A stretch of 64,000 bases of DNA. Source: Styela clava (Eukaryota > Chordata > Ascidiacea > Stolidobranchia > Styelidae). The translations under genes and the position numbers were made by a program. The first letter of the stretch is position 1, and every line of letters begins with the position of its first letter. Below, one piece after another: positions 22,969-34,776 of this stretch. Where the stretch lies: NCBI RefSeq assembly GCF_964204865.1, contig NC_135258.1:5819001-5883000 (forward strand), in the 5' to 3' direction. The notes under the pieces are model-generated. The model was not told the origin of the DNA and ran no database searches. It worked only from the letters and a program-made list of their open reading frames with translations.

Positions 22969-24539
22969 TTTAGCAAATGAGAGATCTTCGCGACATGAAA
23001 TTACCTAACTTTAAGTGTAACACTACCGATCACAATATGTAGAAAATGAATCTAGCAAAGATCGATCATGATTAGATCTATTTTTTCTATTTGTTTGATA
23101 TTTTTGAACATTTCTTTTTTTGACATTACACTTTACAGCTGTGGTAAGTCAGTGTCATTACATGTGTTCCAAATAGTCTTAGTCAATTTTTTTGCAAAAC
23201 ATGCAAAATTATCAGAAAAATAAGCGAACACACATTTAGCCCAAATAGTAGTTCGCTAAAGTAATATCAAAATTAAAAACAAACCTTTAACTCTACAGGA
23301 TTTTCTGAATTCAACCTTGCTTGTTCTGGCATTTTGTTAGAACATTCACATAGGTTGAGTAATTTAATATTATTTAATGTCAATGAATGGGTGTGCTGCT
23401 AATTGAAATTTGTTTATTAAATTGGGGTGTGCTATTATTTGAATTCCCTTTTTCTTTACCTACATTGTCACATGTGCTTGCTTTCTCTCAATAGCACCAA
23501 TTTCATTCTTTTTGCACCTGTTTTTTTTATTAATAAATAGTTACCAAATTTTACAATTGTGGAAAGTTATTCCGGTTGACTGACTGATGGAAAGAAAATA
23601 TAATAGAAACTTAATTGTGGGGCAATGGCAGAACAGTGCCTTAATTATGTTATAAAGTTAAGTGGGGTGACAGCTACCAATATCATAAATGAATGATGTG
23701 TGTGAGTGTGCCTGACCTTGATTTGCAAAAATAGTTTTGGGGTCTGGCAGAGATGTCCAATTTGAATTCAGCATTATATCGTTTTAATGTTTATAACTTA
23801 AATTATAAGAATAGCGAATATCGCAAACAATCGACATAACATGTCGAACACGTTTTTGATTGGAAATATTTTACAATAACTCGTATTTTTTCGTAATAAA
23901 AGAAGTCGTGTGTGGCGCAGCAATAAATCACAGCCGACATAAAAAGATTTAAAGTACTTGTAACACGTTGAGGACGTTTTTGATTGAAATTATTTTATAA
24001 TTATCACCGTACATTTATTCCATAATAGTCGAGATCGTCTGTGCGCTGCAACAACAAATTTTCTGAATTTTTATCTTGTAATTTTAACTGTTTTCATTCT
24101 CCGTTCCGAACATGACGGGGAAATTTTGCATTCTTGCGATTGATGGCGTCTAAAATAGCGTTTAAATATTATTCGGTGGCCGCACTACAGCTGCAGGGAA
24201 TAGTGTTGTCCAAATAACTAATTTTCCCTACATATTAAATGAACAATCTTTTAGCTACCGACTTCGGGATGTGTTGTTTTTCCTATCGTGCTTATGTGAT
24301 TTTGCGTTATATAAAACTCATGAAATGTCGTTACTGCTTATCGATTGAAAATTCTGATAAAATTGAACTAATGGCATTTCAACATATTCACATTAATATA
24401 TCCGTACGGAAATCGTAGAAATGTTACTTTGTTATGAACTTGAATGGATGTTTACAAAACGGCCCACTGAAAAGTTGTTGAAATTCACGCGATATTGGCG
24501 CACATGATGCTTATTTATAAATTAAATCAATATCATAGC
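22969..24539. other. GTSF1 3' flank, nothing recognised
   Basis: AT-rich. An AATAAA lies near 23532, about 560 bp after the stop. Otherwise no gene or clear repeat boundary. Confidence 0.4.
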
Positions 24540-24862
24540 CACTGGAAATAAATAAATAACAAACATCATAACGCAAATATAACACTCAATTTTGAGGACC
24601 TTGTCTGTTACCGAAAAGTGTGTGCAGATTCTCACGTGTTCGTCAGAAATAGTTTAATTCGCCAGAGGTGCGTTGTGCCGAGCAAGCGTTTAATTCGGTG
24701 AGGTAACGTCTCCAGGTCACGTGTTACCAAACATTGGAATAAGTATGAGTTTATTTCGACTCCATAATCAGCAGTAGACGATAAAATAATAGATAAAGAC
24801 AAAAAAAATAGTAAACTGCTACTGCAATATTCGCTATTCGAATATTTTGCCCAGCTCTTCCC
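24540..24862. mobile_element. Diverged relative of the 38107-40086 hAT-like element
   Basis: Shares AACATCATAACGCAAA, CAGGTCACGTG and the terminal ATTCGAATATTTTGCCCAGC with the right end of the 1,980-bp element. The left boundary is not visible. Confidence 0.5.
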
Positions 24863-24975
24863 TAAATTTTCTTTTTATGTATTTTGTAAATTCTGACTTA
24901 ACTTAGAACTTGTCTGGTCTTCCAGTTTGGTAAAATAATTTGCATATATATATAAATAAATAAATATATATAAAA

Positions 24976-25480
24976 CACAAGAGAGCTACGCACAAATATA
25001 TGGACACGTTAGACCAGAGCGAATCAGTCTTTACCGGTACCTTTGACGCTACCGGTACCCTCATATTTAATATTATGTGTTTTCTGGTTGACTAAATAAT
25101 AAATTCTCTCTCTCCTCAAAAAAGTTCTGAATTTCCAGTAGCAAGAATTTTGCAGAATAAAAACGTACAGCCAGTCATGACACTGACTAAAATCCGTGTT
25201 CCCTTGGATAAAAAATAATACAGCAAAATTTTAGACGAAATATCAAATTTCATAGAATTCACGCAAAATAAATAAATTTTGAAATAAATAAAAGTAATAG
25301 CCTTCTAGCGAAGAAATTAATCTTTAACCACTGAAAATTTCAAAGCAATTGGTCCAGTATTCGAAGAGAAAAGCGATTTTTTAAAAACGTGTCAAAGAAC
25401 AAGAACAACAACAACAACATAATATTGAAACGATCGTTATGGCCACTAAACGTGTCCAATAAATAATTTGATGAAAAACC
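24976..25480 (+). repeat. Dispersed repeat of unknown class (partner near 57700)
   Basis: Colinear with 57700-57955: CAAGAGAGCT, AGTAATAGCCTTCT, CACTGAAAATTTCAAAGCA, GTATTCGAAGAGAAA and ATAATATTGAAACGATCGTT all occur in the same order. No terminal repeats or ORF identify the class. Confidence 0.6.
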
Positions 25481-26044
25481 GTAGTACAGTAGTATATATT
25501 TACGGGAAAACCGATGTCCATCTTATTTTTAGCAATACGTCATAATTTTGCTGATTCACGATGATCGTTTACAGTTGCATTCGCCAGAGGCAGGGGCCGA
25601 TGTTTATCTTCATATACACACCGGTACCGGTAGCATAGGGCAGCTTACCGGTATTTGTTTTCGAAATTATTTAATTTTTCGAATCGAAATGGCACTGGGG
25701 AGTTTTTAAATTAAAGTGGCGCTGGACAGACTGTGCCGCCATCACGTCCCAGAATTTTAAAAGTTTTGAACTGCACTTAGCTGTAAACAGAATACGGTAC
25801 CGTACCGGTACCCGTACGTCGTAGGTACCGGTTAGGTCTGTAGGTGTTTAGTTCGGTAAAACCTCAAATGTTTTAATTAATTTAATTAATTAATTAAATT
25901 AAATTAATTAAATTTAAAAAAATTAAATGTTTTAAATGTGTTGTTGACTGTGATTTGTGGCAAGTCAGCAATCTGGCAATATAGAAACTCCATAAAATAT
26001 GATGGTATTTATGGGAGAGGGAGTGATCACTTTTTTGTGGCTTT
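25481..26044. other. AT-rich and ACCGGTA-rich spacer
   Basis: Contains ACCGGTACC runs near 25621 and 25795 and a TTAATTAA-type low-complexity block at 25873-25928. No gene. Confidence 0.5.
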
Positions 26045-26173
26045 GGGGCCAGGCCACTGAAATGGGGCCAGGCCACGGAGAAATTGGGGCCAGGCCACGG
26101 AGAAATTGGGGCCGGGCCACAGAGAAATTGAGGCCGGGCCACGGAGAAATCGGGGCCAGGCCAGGCCAGGCCA
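26045..26173 (+). repeat. 22-bp GC-rich minisatellite, array A
   Basis: About five units of GGGCCAGGCCACGGAGAAAT plus TG, then GGCCAGGCCAGGCC. It is preceded by GTGATCACTTTTTTGTGGCT, which also flanks the inverted array at 31883. All frames stay open across it, so ORFs here are artefacts. Confidence 0.85.
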
Positions 26174-26192
26174 TGGTGCTATGCAGTAATAC

Positions 26193-27715
26193 GGAGCCAC
26201 ACTCATATTCTGGTATGAAAAGTGGATTAGTCCTATTTTTTGTGTGTTCAACGGGTTAGTAATGATCTTGAAGGTACAGACAAACCTTATTAGTGAAAAT
26301 AATACGCTTGAATCACATTTAACCGAGAATTTATTGCCTGGAAATACTGGATAGAAAATGGAGCCACAGACTTGAGCAGTTCAGTATTATGGAGCCACAC
26401 TCAAATTCGTTTTGAGAAGTGGATTAGGCTTATTCTTTGTGTGTTTAACAGGTTAGTGATGATCTTGAAGGTACAGGCAAACCTAATTAGTGAAAAGAAT
26501 ACGCTTGAATCACATTTAACCGAGAATTTACTGCCTGGAAATACAGGATAGAAAATGGAGCCACAGACTAGAGCAGTTCAGTAATATAGAGCCACACTCA
26601 AATTCGTTTTGAGAAGTGGATTAGTCTTATTTTTTGTGTGTTTAACAGGTTAGTGATGATCTTGAAGGTACAGACAAACCTTATTAGTGAAAAGAATATG
26701 CTTGAATCGCATTTTACCGAGAATTTATTGCCTTGAAATACAGGATAGAAAATGGAGCCACAGACTAGAGCAGTTCAGTAATATAGAGCCACACTCAAAT
26801 TCGTTTTGAGAAGTGGATTAGTCTTATTTTTTGTGTGTTTAACAGGTTAGTAATGATCTTGAAGGTACAGGCAAACCTTATTAGTGAAAAGAATACGCTT
26901 GAATCACATTTAACCGAGAATTTATTGCCTGGAAATACAGGATAGAAAATGGAGCCACAGACTTGAGCAGTTCAGTAATATGGAGCCACACTCAAATTCT
27001 GTTTTGAGAAGTGGATTAGTCTTATTCTTTGTGTGTTTAACAGGTTAGTGATGATCTTGAAGGTACAGGCAAACCTAATTAGTGAAAAGAATACGCTTGA
27101 ATCACATTTAACCGAGAATTTACTGCCTGGAAATACAGGATAGAAAATGGAGCCACAGACTAGAGCAGTTCAGTAATATAGAGCCACACTCAAATTCGTT
27201 TTGAGAAGTGGATTAGTCTTATTTTTTGTGTGTTTAACAGGTTAGTGATGATCTTGAAGGTACAGACAAACCTTATTAGTGAAAAGAATATGCTTGAATC
27301 GCATTTTACCGAGAATTTATTGCCTTGAAATACAGGATAGAAAATGGAGCCACAGACTAGAGCAGTTCAGTAATATAGAGCCACACTCAAATTCGTTTTG
27401 AGAAGTGGATTAGTCTTATTTTTTGTGTGTTTAACAGGTTAGTAATGATCTTGAAGGTACAGGCAAACCTTATTAGTGAAAAGAATACGCTTGAATCACA
27501 TTTAACCGAGAATTTATTGCCTGGAAATACCGGTACAGGATAGAAAATGGAGCCACAGACTAGAGCAGTTCAGTAATATGGAGCCACACTCAAATTCGTT
27601 TTTAGAAGTGGATTAGTCTTATTTTTTGTGTGTTTAACAGGTTAGTGATGATCTTGAAGGTACAGGCAAACCTTATTAGTGAAAAGAATTCGCTTGAATC
27701 ACATTTAACCGAGGT
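26193..27715 (+). repeat. 197-bp satellite, seven full units plus one partial, with 3-unit higher-order repeat
   Basis: Units start GGAGCCACACTC or AGAGCCACACTC at 26193, 26391, 26588, 26785, 26982, 27180, 27377 and 27580 (spacing 197-198, except 203 for the seventh). Shared variants pair unit 2 with 5 (AAACCTAATTAG, TTTACTGCC), 3 with 6 (AATATGCTTGAATCGC, GCCTTGAAA) and 4 with 7 (TAATGATCTT). This shows a roughly 592-bp three-unit block repeated twice. No ORF runs through. Confidence 0.92.
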
Positions 27716-27889
27716 TCATATATAGGTTATAATATATATAGGTTCATAGTTTGTATATTTGAAAATCTCGTAATTCTCTACTTTTTAAGTTTGTTTTTAA
27801 TAAATAAAAATATAAGATATCCCCCGAAAATAAGCCCTAGTGTTATTTTTCGGAAGAAAATTGAAATGAGACCCAGTCTTATTCTTGGG

Positions 27890-28200
27890 GAAACATGGTA
27901 TATCTGTATATGGAGCCATGCTTGATTTCTGTTATGGAGATGATTTTGTATTTTTTTTTTTCATGGTTTTCAACAGGTTAGTAAAGATCTTCAAGTTACA
28001 GGTAACCATAATAGTATGAAATCATGTTTGACTGTCTGAAAAGTAAATACTTTGAAATTTGTTGCCGGGAAGTGCAGTTTAAAAAGTGGATTCATACAGC
28101 GAGGTGATTCGGGGACGCAATGTCTGAATGTTGTCGGAAGTGGAATAGTCATAGTTTTTATTTCATATAACAGGTTTGTAATAATGGTTAAGTTACTTTA
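27890..28200 (+). repeat. Degenerate satellite-related sequence
   Basis: TATGGAGCCATGCTTGATTT, CAACAGGTTAGTAAAGATCT and TATAACAGGTTTGTAATAAT echo the 197-bp unit in the same order but are heavily diverged. Probably old flank of the array. Confidence 0.5.
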
Positions 28201-29712
28201 CAACAATAGTACCATAAGATTTGTTTCACTTTTTGGGGAATTAATGTTTTTTGTTCAGTATATATGCTGATATGAGTAATGATCGCAGTGAAACAGATAC
28301 TATACGATAACTGAGGAATGTATACAAGAATTAGGCTGTGAGAAGCTGGTATCATATCAATTTGATCATAGATTATGAATATGAAAGCTAATTTGTAGTT
28401 TACATTTACCAGGTTGGGAAAAATATTTCAAGCTTATCTTACTCAAACTATTTATAAGTAATACTCATATCAGACTATACATTTTAGCCTAATATTACAA
28501 TGTATATTATTTATTAGATAACATTAGCTGGCGCACTGGATTTTTCATTTGAGACTGGTTTTGGGGGAAGCTTTGATTCACACTTTTATATTCGTTAGTC
28601 ATTCAAATGGTTTGAGTGGAGATTTAAGTATATATTTGTTTTTGAGATTGTTCTGCAATGTTTTACGGTTGTGACAAAGCTAGAAATACTTATTAATATT
28701 CCTTATATTTTTATATCCAACTGAAGCATGCATAACATATTTGTATTATATTCTTGTGATGATTACTACTACATACATAATTGGATCTGCTTTCAGGGAT
28801 TGTTTAAATTGATAATGAAAACAGGAATCAAGCGAAAAAGTTTTTCCGAGAAGAACTATATTCCGAACGAGATTCCACTACAAAGATTAAATACTAAAAT
28901 AGATGGAATAGTATGATGGTAAGATTTGGTATTATTTTCCTTGATCACATCATTGTAACAATAACTGTACAGATGAGACCTGAATACAATCTCCATGGTT
29001 ATATTTTTTTGTTCCAGTCAAGATTGTGTCTAATAGTCAAGTCTGAATTTTGTACATTTGTTTTCCTAAAATAACATTCGCAAGTTCTTTCACAATTTTT
29101 CTTGACTATTTGCTATTTTTATGCTGTATTTGGAAAAATTTCATTGTCAAGAGATGTTCTCGCAAGATGTTTATTGCAAATGGTGTTCCCTATTAAGCAC
29201 TCTTTTTTTTATAAAAGTGTAAGATGTGAATTTTTTGCCACTATTGGTTTCATTTTTAAATATTGCCTCAATCACTAAGCATTGTAAAGAAATACATGTA
29301 ATGCCTAATATGTATTAATTGTATCACATGATAAAAAATTGTTCAGTATGGCTTTAACAAATAACATAATCTCAGGTGCTCACGTCGTAACGACATGCAA
29401 ACAGTTGTCGCAGTTTCCATGTTATTGATTTTGCTTCTCCAAAACATCGCGTACATAAAACAATAGAATGATGTGGAATTGGCAAGTGTGGTATTATGAT
29501 TGCTCGAAGATTTATTCAGATTCTACGTACCTCAATGTGAGTTTGACGTATTGTTTGTACTGAGCTTTATAGCAGGACATGCAACAATGGGTAAAAACAG
29601 AATAGAATATAAAAATTGGCCCATTCCATTTGTTTCCTAACTTAATGAGTTTTTGATAATGAAGTGATCTGCGATGTATACAAATCAGGGATGGACCAAG
29701 CAGTCTTTAGTC
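28201..29712. other. Intergenic with one weak exon-like segment
   Basis: At 28787-28921 an acceptor (TCTGCTTTCAG) precedes a 33-codon ATG ORF (MKTGIKRKSFSEKNYIP...) that ends at TGA just before a GTAAGA donor-like site. There is no recognisable family. The rest shows nothing. Confidence 0.3.
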
Positions 29713-30178
29713 CAGGGGTTCTCAACCTGGGGTTCGCGAAAAGATTTCAGGGGGTACTTGGATGGCAGTCGAGTTTTTGCGTGTTGCTGTTTTTAATATC
29801 CTTTATTACTACCAGAGGAAAATGCGTGCCGATTGTAACTGGATGCCAATTGAAACATAGATTTTCCCTGATCTTGCGTTGTTGTGATTGTGACGTAAAC
29901 AATGTGAAATTCACAGAAAATACAGCGTGCTGCGAGCACTGGAGAAAGTGATATCCTTATTGAAACTTGAAAGGGATTTCAAGAATTTATTAGTTAGGGC
30001 AATATTAGTAACAGGGAAATTAAATTTAGTTTTATCTGGTCAATAAATTGTTGTTTCAACAAATTGTTAATCGATATATCACAACTTTGTTCGGTGTCAC
30101 ATTACTGGGGGTTCACGTTGATTGTTTCGTGCCTGGGGGGGGGGGGGTATTTTGCAGAAAAAAGGTTGAGAACCCCTG
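29713..30178. mobile_element. hAT-like element, CAGGGGTTCTCAACC ends
   Basis: 466 bp with inverted ends CAGGGGTTCTCAACCT and AGGTTGAGAACCCCTG. Flanks CTTTAGTC and GTCTAGTC match at 6 of 8 positions. A run of 13 G lies near the right end. No transposase. Confidence 0.8.
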
Positions 30179-31882
30179 GTCTAGTCGAATAAACACCATG
30201 TTTTATTGAATCTTCGTTAGATTTGGATTGAATAGTTGACAATGATAAAAATGATGTAATAATTCTATATGAAACCTACATACTTCCTTCTGTTAGATAA
30301 ATTTCATCCCATATTGTTGCTAACAACCGTGCCATAAAACCCCACTCCCTAATATCACTACCATTTAATTTTACGTTTTACCTGTATTCTCAAAATGGTG
30401 TGCAGGATTAAAAAGTATTTATTGGTGAAATAGGTATTTTGATTCCCAGTACTGTAAAATAATAAACCACTCAAGTCATCAAGAATTTTAGCATAATTTT
30501 TTTGTTTTATAGCTTGGAGAGAAGAAATTATATCATGGTGTCTGCTATGATGACAACAATACGGACTCTATATAATTTTGGTTTTATATTGTGTAGGAGA
30601 TACTCAACCTTACCAGTGTGGTTGCTAAAAACAAATTTGAAAAAATACCAAATTGAATTTTGCGAATTTTCCCTTGAATCTCTAAACCAGTTCCAGTCAA
30701 AAGAGTCTTACAATTTCCTTGCTTATGATTATCTAATATGCGTTTGTACTACTGTTACTTTTCCGATATATCTATGATGACTTATATTGAAAAAACAGTC
30801 TTATGATTGAACATTTATCCCTGATATTCATTACGCTGAATATAATTGAAGTAATTATCGGTAATAGGAAAGTCTTAAGATGCTAACAAAAAGGACTCCC
30901 TCGGAGATGAATCTTATTTTAAAAAAGAGTATGTTGGAATCCTGCCAATCTGGTGTTTGCAATTTTTTTTTGCATATTTTTCAATAAATGAAACAGTTTA
31001 TCAACTGGTATGCATGGATCTTGTTTTCTGTTAGGGATAATGTATAACTGAGAAGAGTAGTCTTTTTTGCATGTTGAGTATTGGGATACTAGTGGTTGTG
31101 ATAGCGTATACCAGCTACCGATATGTTGTGCCTGCAATTTGTATTACAAATCTAAAACATCTTAGCGTGTAAACCCCTGTCAATTGCCTATGCAATACAG
31201 GTAGAACTACACAATTTATCAGTACGGACTTCATTTAATAATAGCATTTGAGTCACTGGTGGAATTATTCCATGATCTATTAACCATGTATTGTATGAAA
31301 ATAATTAAATAACAACACATATTCGCTAAAAAAAATTAACAATCACAAAAAGGTATGCAACAAGCAATAAATATAACTTATTTCACTGAGTTTTTTTTAA
31401 CATATAGGCACCAGTTCACGCTACAGTAAAAAGACAATGAATGCGGGGAGGAATATAAATGTATATGTACGGTGACCAGTAGAAACACTACAATAATGTA
31501 TCGCTCGCAATATACCCCCTCACATAAGTAATACATTGGGTGAGCGAACACGTACTACTTCTTTTATCAATACCTTTCCATCTGAAATATGTAGGCTTCA
31601 AACTTTACTTGAGGTTTTGTTTGCTTTCCCGATTCTATAATCAGTTACTTTATCATTTGTTTTTATCTATTATTTTCTATTCTATTGCTGATTATGGAGT
31701 CGGTACATTTGTAATGAGTAAGTGTTCGAATACAGCATTTTCCCTGGTTGTAACATACGATACGGTTCAATTGTACAAGTACCGGTACGGTACCGTACAT
31801 GTCTTAACATTACCAGTTTCCACATCACTTATAAACAAAAATATAACTAAACAAATACGGATGTCTTAACATTACCATTGCG
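30179..31882. other. Intergenic, no recognised gene
   Basis: A plus-strand ORF at 30502-30777 follows a T-rich TATAG acceptor-like site but has no recognisable domain. Further ORFs near 31540-31869 look like AT-rich artefacts. GTACCGGTACGGTACCGTAC occurs near 31780. Confidence 0.35.
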
Positions 31883-32048
31883 CTGGCCTGGCCCCGAATA
31901 TTCTGAGGCCTGGCCCCATTTTCTCCGTGGCCTGGCCCCATTTTCTCTGTGGCCTGGCCCCATTTTCTCTGTGGCCTGGCCCCATTTTCTCCGTGGCCTG
32001 GCCCCTTTTGTGTGGCCTGGCTCCAAAGCCACAAAAAAGTTATCACCC
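31883..32048 (-). repeat. 22-bp GC-rich minisatellite, array B (inverted)
   Basis: Five to six units of the complement of array A (TGGCCCCATTTTCTCCGTGG plus CC), bounded by CCAAAGCCACAAAAAAGTTA, the inverse of the flank of array A. Repeat and flank therefore moved together. Confidence 0.85.
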
Positions 32049-33146
32049 CTGTTGATTTATGGGATGCAATGCAGTTTGAGAGCAATTTTTAAATGTAAAG
32101 TATTGGGGTGCATGGGTTTGATGGACAGTGGATGCAGAAATAATATTATGCAAGATCAACACATTGATGAGATTTTAAATAAATCCATCATGCTATAATA
32201 TCAAGTTTCCAATGCAACCACTGGCCATCTCATGACAATATGTAACAGATTTCATTGTAACAGATTACCGTATTTACTAATTTGTGTAAAATGATAACAT
32301 AGATGGAAAATGTAGGAATTTAATGGTAAATGTATCTGGTCTGAATTATTCAATATTTGTCTTATCTTTTCATTGTATACTTATTCATTGTATAAAATCA
32401 CCTAAATTACATCACAAAAATAAAAATAAAATTTGGACCTCATGCAATAATATTGAAATATATATTTGGATACACCAAAACTATCATTTGTATAAATCCG
32501 ATTTGGCAATGGAATTAAATTTGGCAAAAAAAAAAAAAAGTTTTAATCTTTTTAATGTATGGTACATCTGAGCATCACATAGATACAGCCAGTACAGCTG
32601 TGCTTTTATGTTCTGCATATTCCAGTATTCAGATACCGGTATTGGATTTAAGCAGAAGACAGAAAAAGGTGAATAATCTATAACAGTTGATGCTGATAGT
32701 TTTTAGACTTTGGGTCATTTGTCAGTATTTACATGTTTTTTGATGGGCTACGGTACCTTAGGTATATAAGTTATTTATTTTCTGTTTAATATGCTGATCT
32801 TTTTATTGCACTATCCCAATGTAAATAATTTAATCAATACCTTGATTACATACTGTCAAAATGGAAAACAGACTTTTGTCTTAAAATTCAGGGGAATACA
32901 AATTGTCTGAACATTGGATTTACTTCAACTGTTGCTCTGTTTATCTGCAATTTATTATGACTGATTTATGTCATCTTTGAAGTCAAGTTCCCTTCATATT
33001 CATTTGCTTGAAAATTGGTAAAAATCTACAGTGGTCTAATTCGAATTTCATGGAATTTGTAAAAATAATGATTCCTATGCTGCGGCAGTAGCATTTCTTA
33101 AGACAAAACTCTCAACTAGAAATAATTTTGCATATCATCATTTCCC
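32049..33146. other. TTLL upstream region, nothing recognised
   Basis: AT-rich, with a poly-A run near 32527. An in-frame stop at 33123-33125 closes the TTLL frame upstream of its ATG. No convincing 5' exon. Confidence 0.4.
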
Positions 33147-34658
33147 ATGATACTCAGAAAAGCAATGTTGCTGAAACGATTTTGCACAACCACCAAATTC
33201 CAGACATTTTGTCTGATATTTTCTGTGTTTGGAATGCTGCATATCATGTCAAGTATATCAGAGTTGAAAATTTTACAACTCAAATCATCATCACCAGTGA
33301 CAACAGTTGTGAAAAGTGGAAATAACCCTGTTTACTGGCTTTCAGCAAATAATGCCGACTCTGGATACATGAACCATGTCAAAGAAACTTTTAAAGCTGT
33401 AGGATTTGACAGATGGAATGAAAAATCTGGAGATTGGGATGTAATGTGGTCGTATGAATACCCATTCGGAAAAGCAATAACAAGTACTACGTTGAAGCCG
33501 CATCAAAAAGTGAACCATTTTCCTGGATCTGGGTATTTGACAAGTAAAGGGTATCTCGCTATGTCCAAATCAAGGTATATTCCACTTGCGTTTTCTTTAC
33601 CACAAAATTTAACTGATTTTAAGAAATATATTGAAAAGCATCCGGAAAAAATGTGGGTTCAAAAAAATAATAAACACAGGGGAATTAAAATAAAGACAAA
33701 AAAAGAACTTGATTTTAGTGCACCTGACTCGTTTATACAGGAATTTGTAAGGAAGCCTTTTCTTGTGGATGGACGAAAATTTGACGTTGGGATTTATACT
33801 GTGATTACTTCCATTAATCCACTAACTGTGTACGTCCTTGATAATGAATGGTTGATAAGGTTTTGCCCTGAAGATTATGAACCTTTCGATTCTGGGAATG
33901 TTAGAAAATATGTGGTTGAAGATGACTATACTCCAACTTGGGAAATGCCATCTTTAAAGACGGGTTATAAGAATATGAAGCTTTCACACAAAGAGAGCTT
34001 GCTACAACATTTAAAAACAATTGGCCTTAACGAGAAAAAAGTTGTTGATGATTTATATGCGGCCGTGTCAGAGTTGATTTGGGAAAAGCAGCCAGATATT
34101 ATTAGATCAGTTGGGTATTATCCCTATGGTACAAGATCGTTTTTTGAACTTGTTCGTTTCGATTTTGTTCTTGATGAGGATTTAAATGTTTATGCAATGG
34201 AAGTGAACATGTCACCTAATTTATCTAGCGGACATTTTGCCGATAACGCAAGAATGTACCGACAAGTTATATTCAATACTCTATCACTAGTTGGAATCGC
34301 AATGCAAAGGGAACACTCCGCAACGAAAAATATATTTGAAGAGGAGATGTCTGTTAGTAATCGCGATATCGTAGCTTACCCAGAAGAATGCTTGAAATGT
34401 AAATATTGCTTAGATCATATTTGCAAACTATGTAGTCAATGTATGGTAATTCCTGTTGAAAGTAGTTTGAAAATTGCGTATAAACATCATGTTAACAGAA
34501 GAAATTTCAAGAGAGTTTATCCCAAACCACTAGGCGATAAAGATTTGGCTTCATTGTACAACCCAGTAAAAGATAAAAGATTAAGAACTGATTTAGATAA
34601 GATGCTTGCTCTTTGGTATAAAGGGAAATGCTTGCAAGACCTTTCTTGGTGTATTTGA
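33147..34658 (+). CDS. Tubulin-tyrosine ligase-like protein (TTLL15-like), 503 aa, single exon
   Basis: ATP-grasp ligase of the TTLL family, which adds glutamate, glycine or tyrosine to tubulin or other proteins. An N-terminal hydrophobic segment (about 18-36, FCLIFSVFGMLHIM) suggests a signal anchor. The TTL domain spans about 60-395: ATP-site lysine region WVQKNNKHRGIKI (170-182), FVRKPFLVDGRKFDVGIY (200-217), PYGTRSFFELVRFDFVLDED (326-345), and the metal-binding E-x-N in MEVNMSPNLS (351-360). After the domain is a cysteine cluster, C-x2-C-x2-C-x4-C-x2-C-x2-C (415-432), which could bind zinc. The membrane-anchored layout resembles invertebrate TTLL15 rather than cytosolic glutamylases, but that assignment rests on memory of the family. 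Catalytic residues look intact. The start is the first ATG after an in-frame TAA; an AATAAA follows about 120 bp after the stop. Confidence 0.9.
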   Translation: MILRKAMLLKRFCTTTKFQTFCLIFSVFGMLHIMSSISELKILQLKSSSPVTTVVKSGNNPVYWLSANNADSGYMNHVKETFKAVGFDRWNEKSGDWDVMWSYEYPFGKAITSTTLKPHQKVNHFPGSGYLTSKGYLAMSKSRYIPLAFSLPQNLTDFKKYIEKHPEKMWVQKNNKHRGIKIKTKKELDFSAPDSFIQEFVRKPFLVDGRKFDVGIYTVITSINPLTVYVLDNEWLIRFCPEDYEPFDSGNVRKYVVEDDYTPTWEMPSLKTGYKNMKLSHKESLLQHLKTIGLNEKKVVDDLYAAVSELIWEKQPDIIRSVGYYPYGTRSFFELVRFDFVLDEDLNVYAMEVNMSPNLSSGHFADNARMYRQVIFNTLSLVGIAMQREHSATKNIFEEEMSVSNRDIVAYPEECLKCKYCLDHICKLCSQCMVIPVESSLKIAYKHHVNRRNFKRVYPKPLGDKDLASLYNPVKDKRLRTDLDKMLALWYKGKCLQDLSWCI

Positions 34659-34776
34659 GTCTCAAGTCCACATTTGATGAATCAGATGAAAACTTATTTC
34701 ATCTGATTCGAAAAATTGCCTGACATTTGGTTAATTGAACATTAGAGGAAGAATAGTGAAATGGAATTTGGGGCCA

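Noticed and set aside
26045-26259. Overlapping ORFs on both strands encoding Pro/Gly/Arg/Trp-rich peptides
   Set aside because: They come from the 22-bp GGCCAGGCC minisatellite, which has no stop codons in several frames. The same pattern appears at 31825-32198.
26193-27715. Regular direct repeats suggestive of a CRISPR array
   Set aside because: Units are contiguous 197-bp copies without unique spacers, in a eukaryotic genome; this is satellite DNA.
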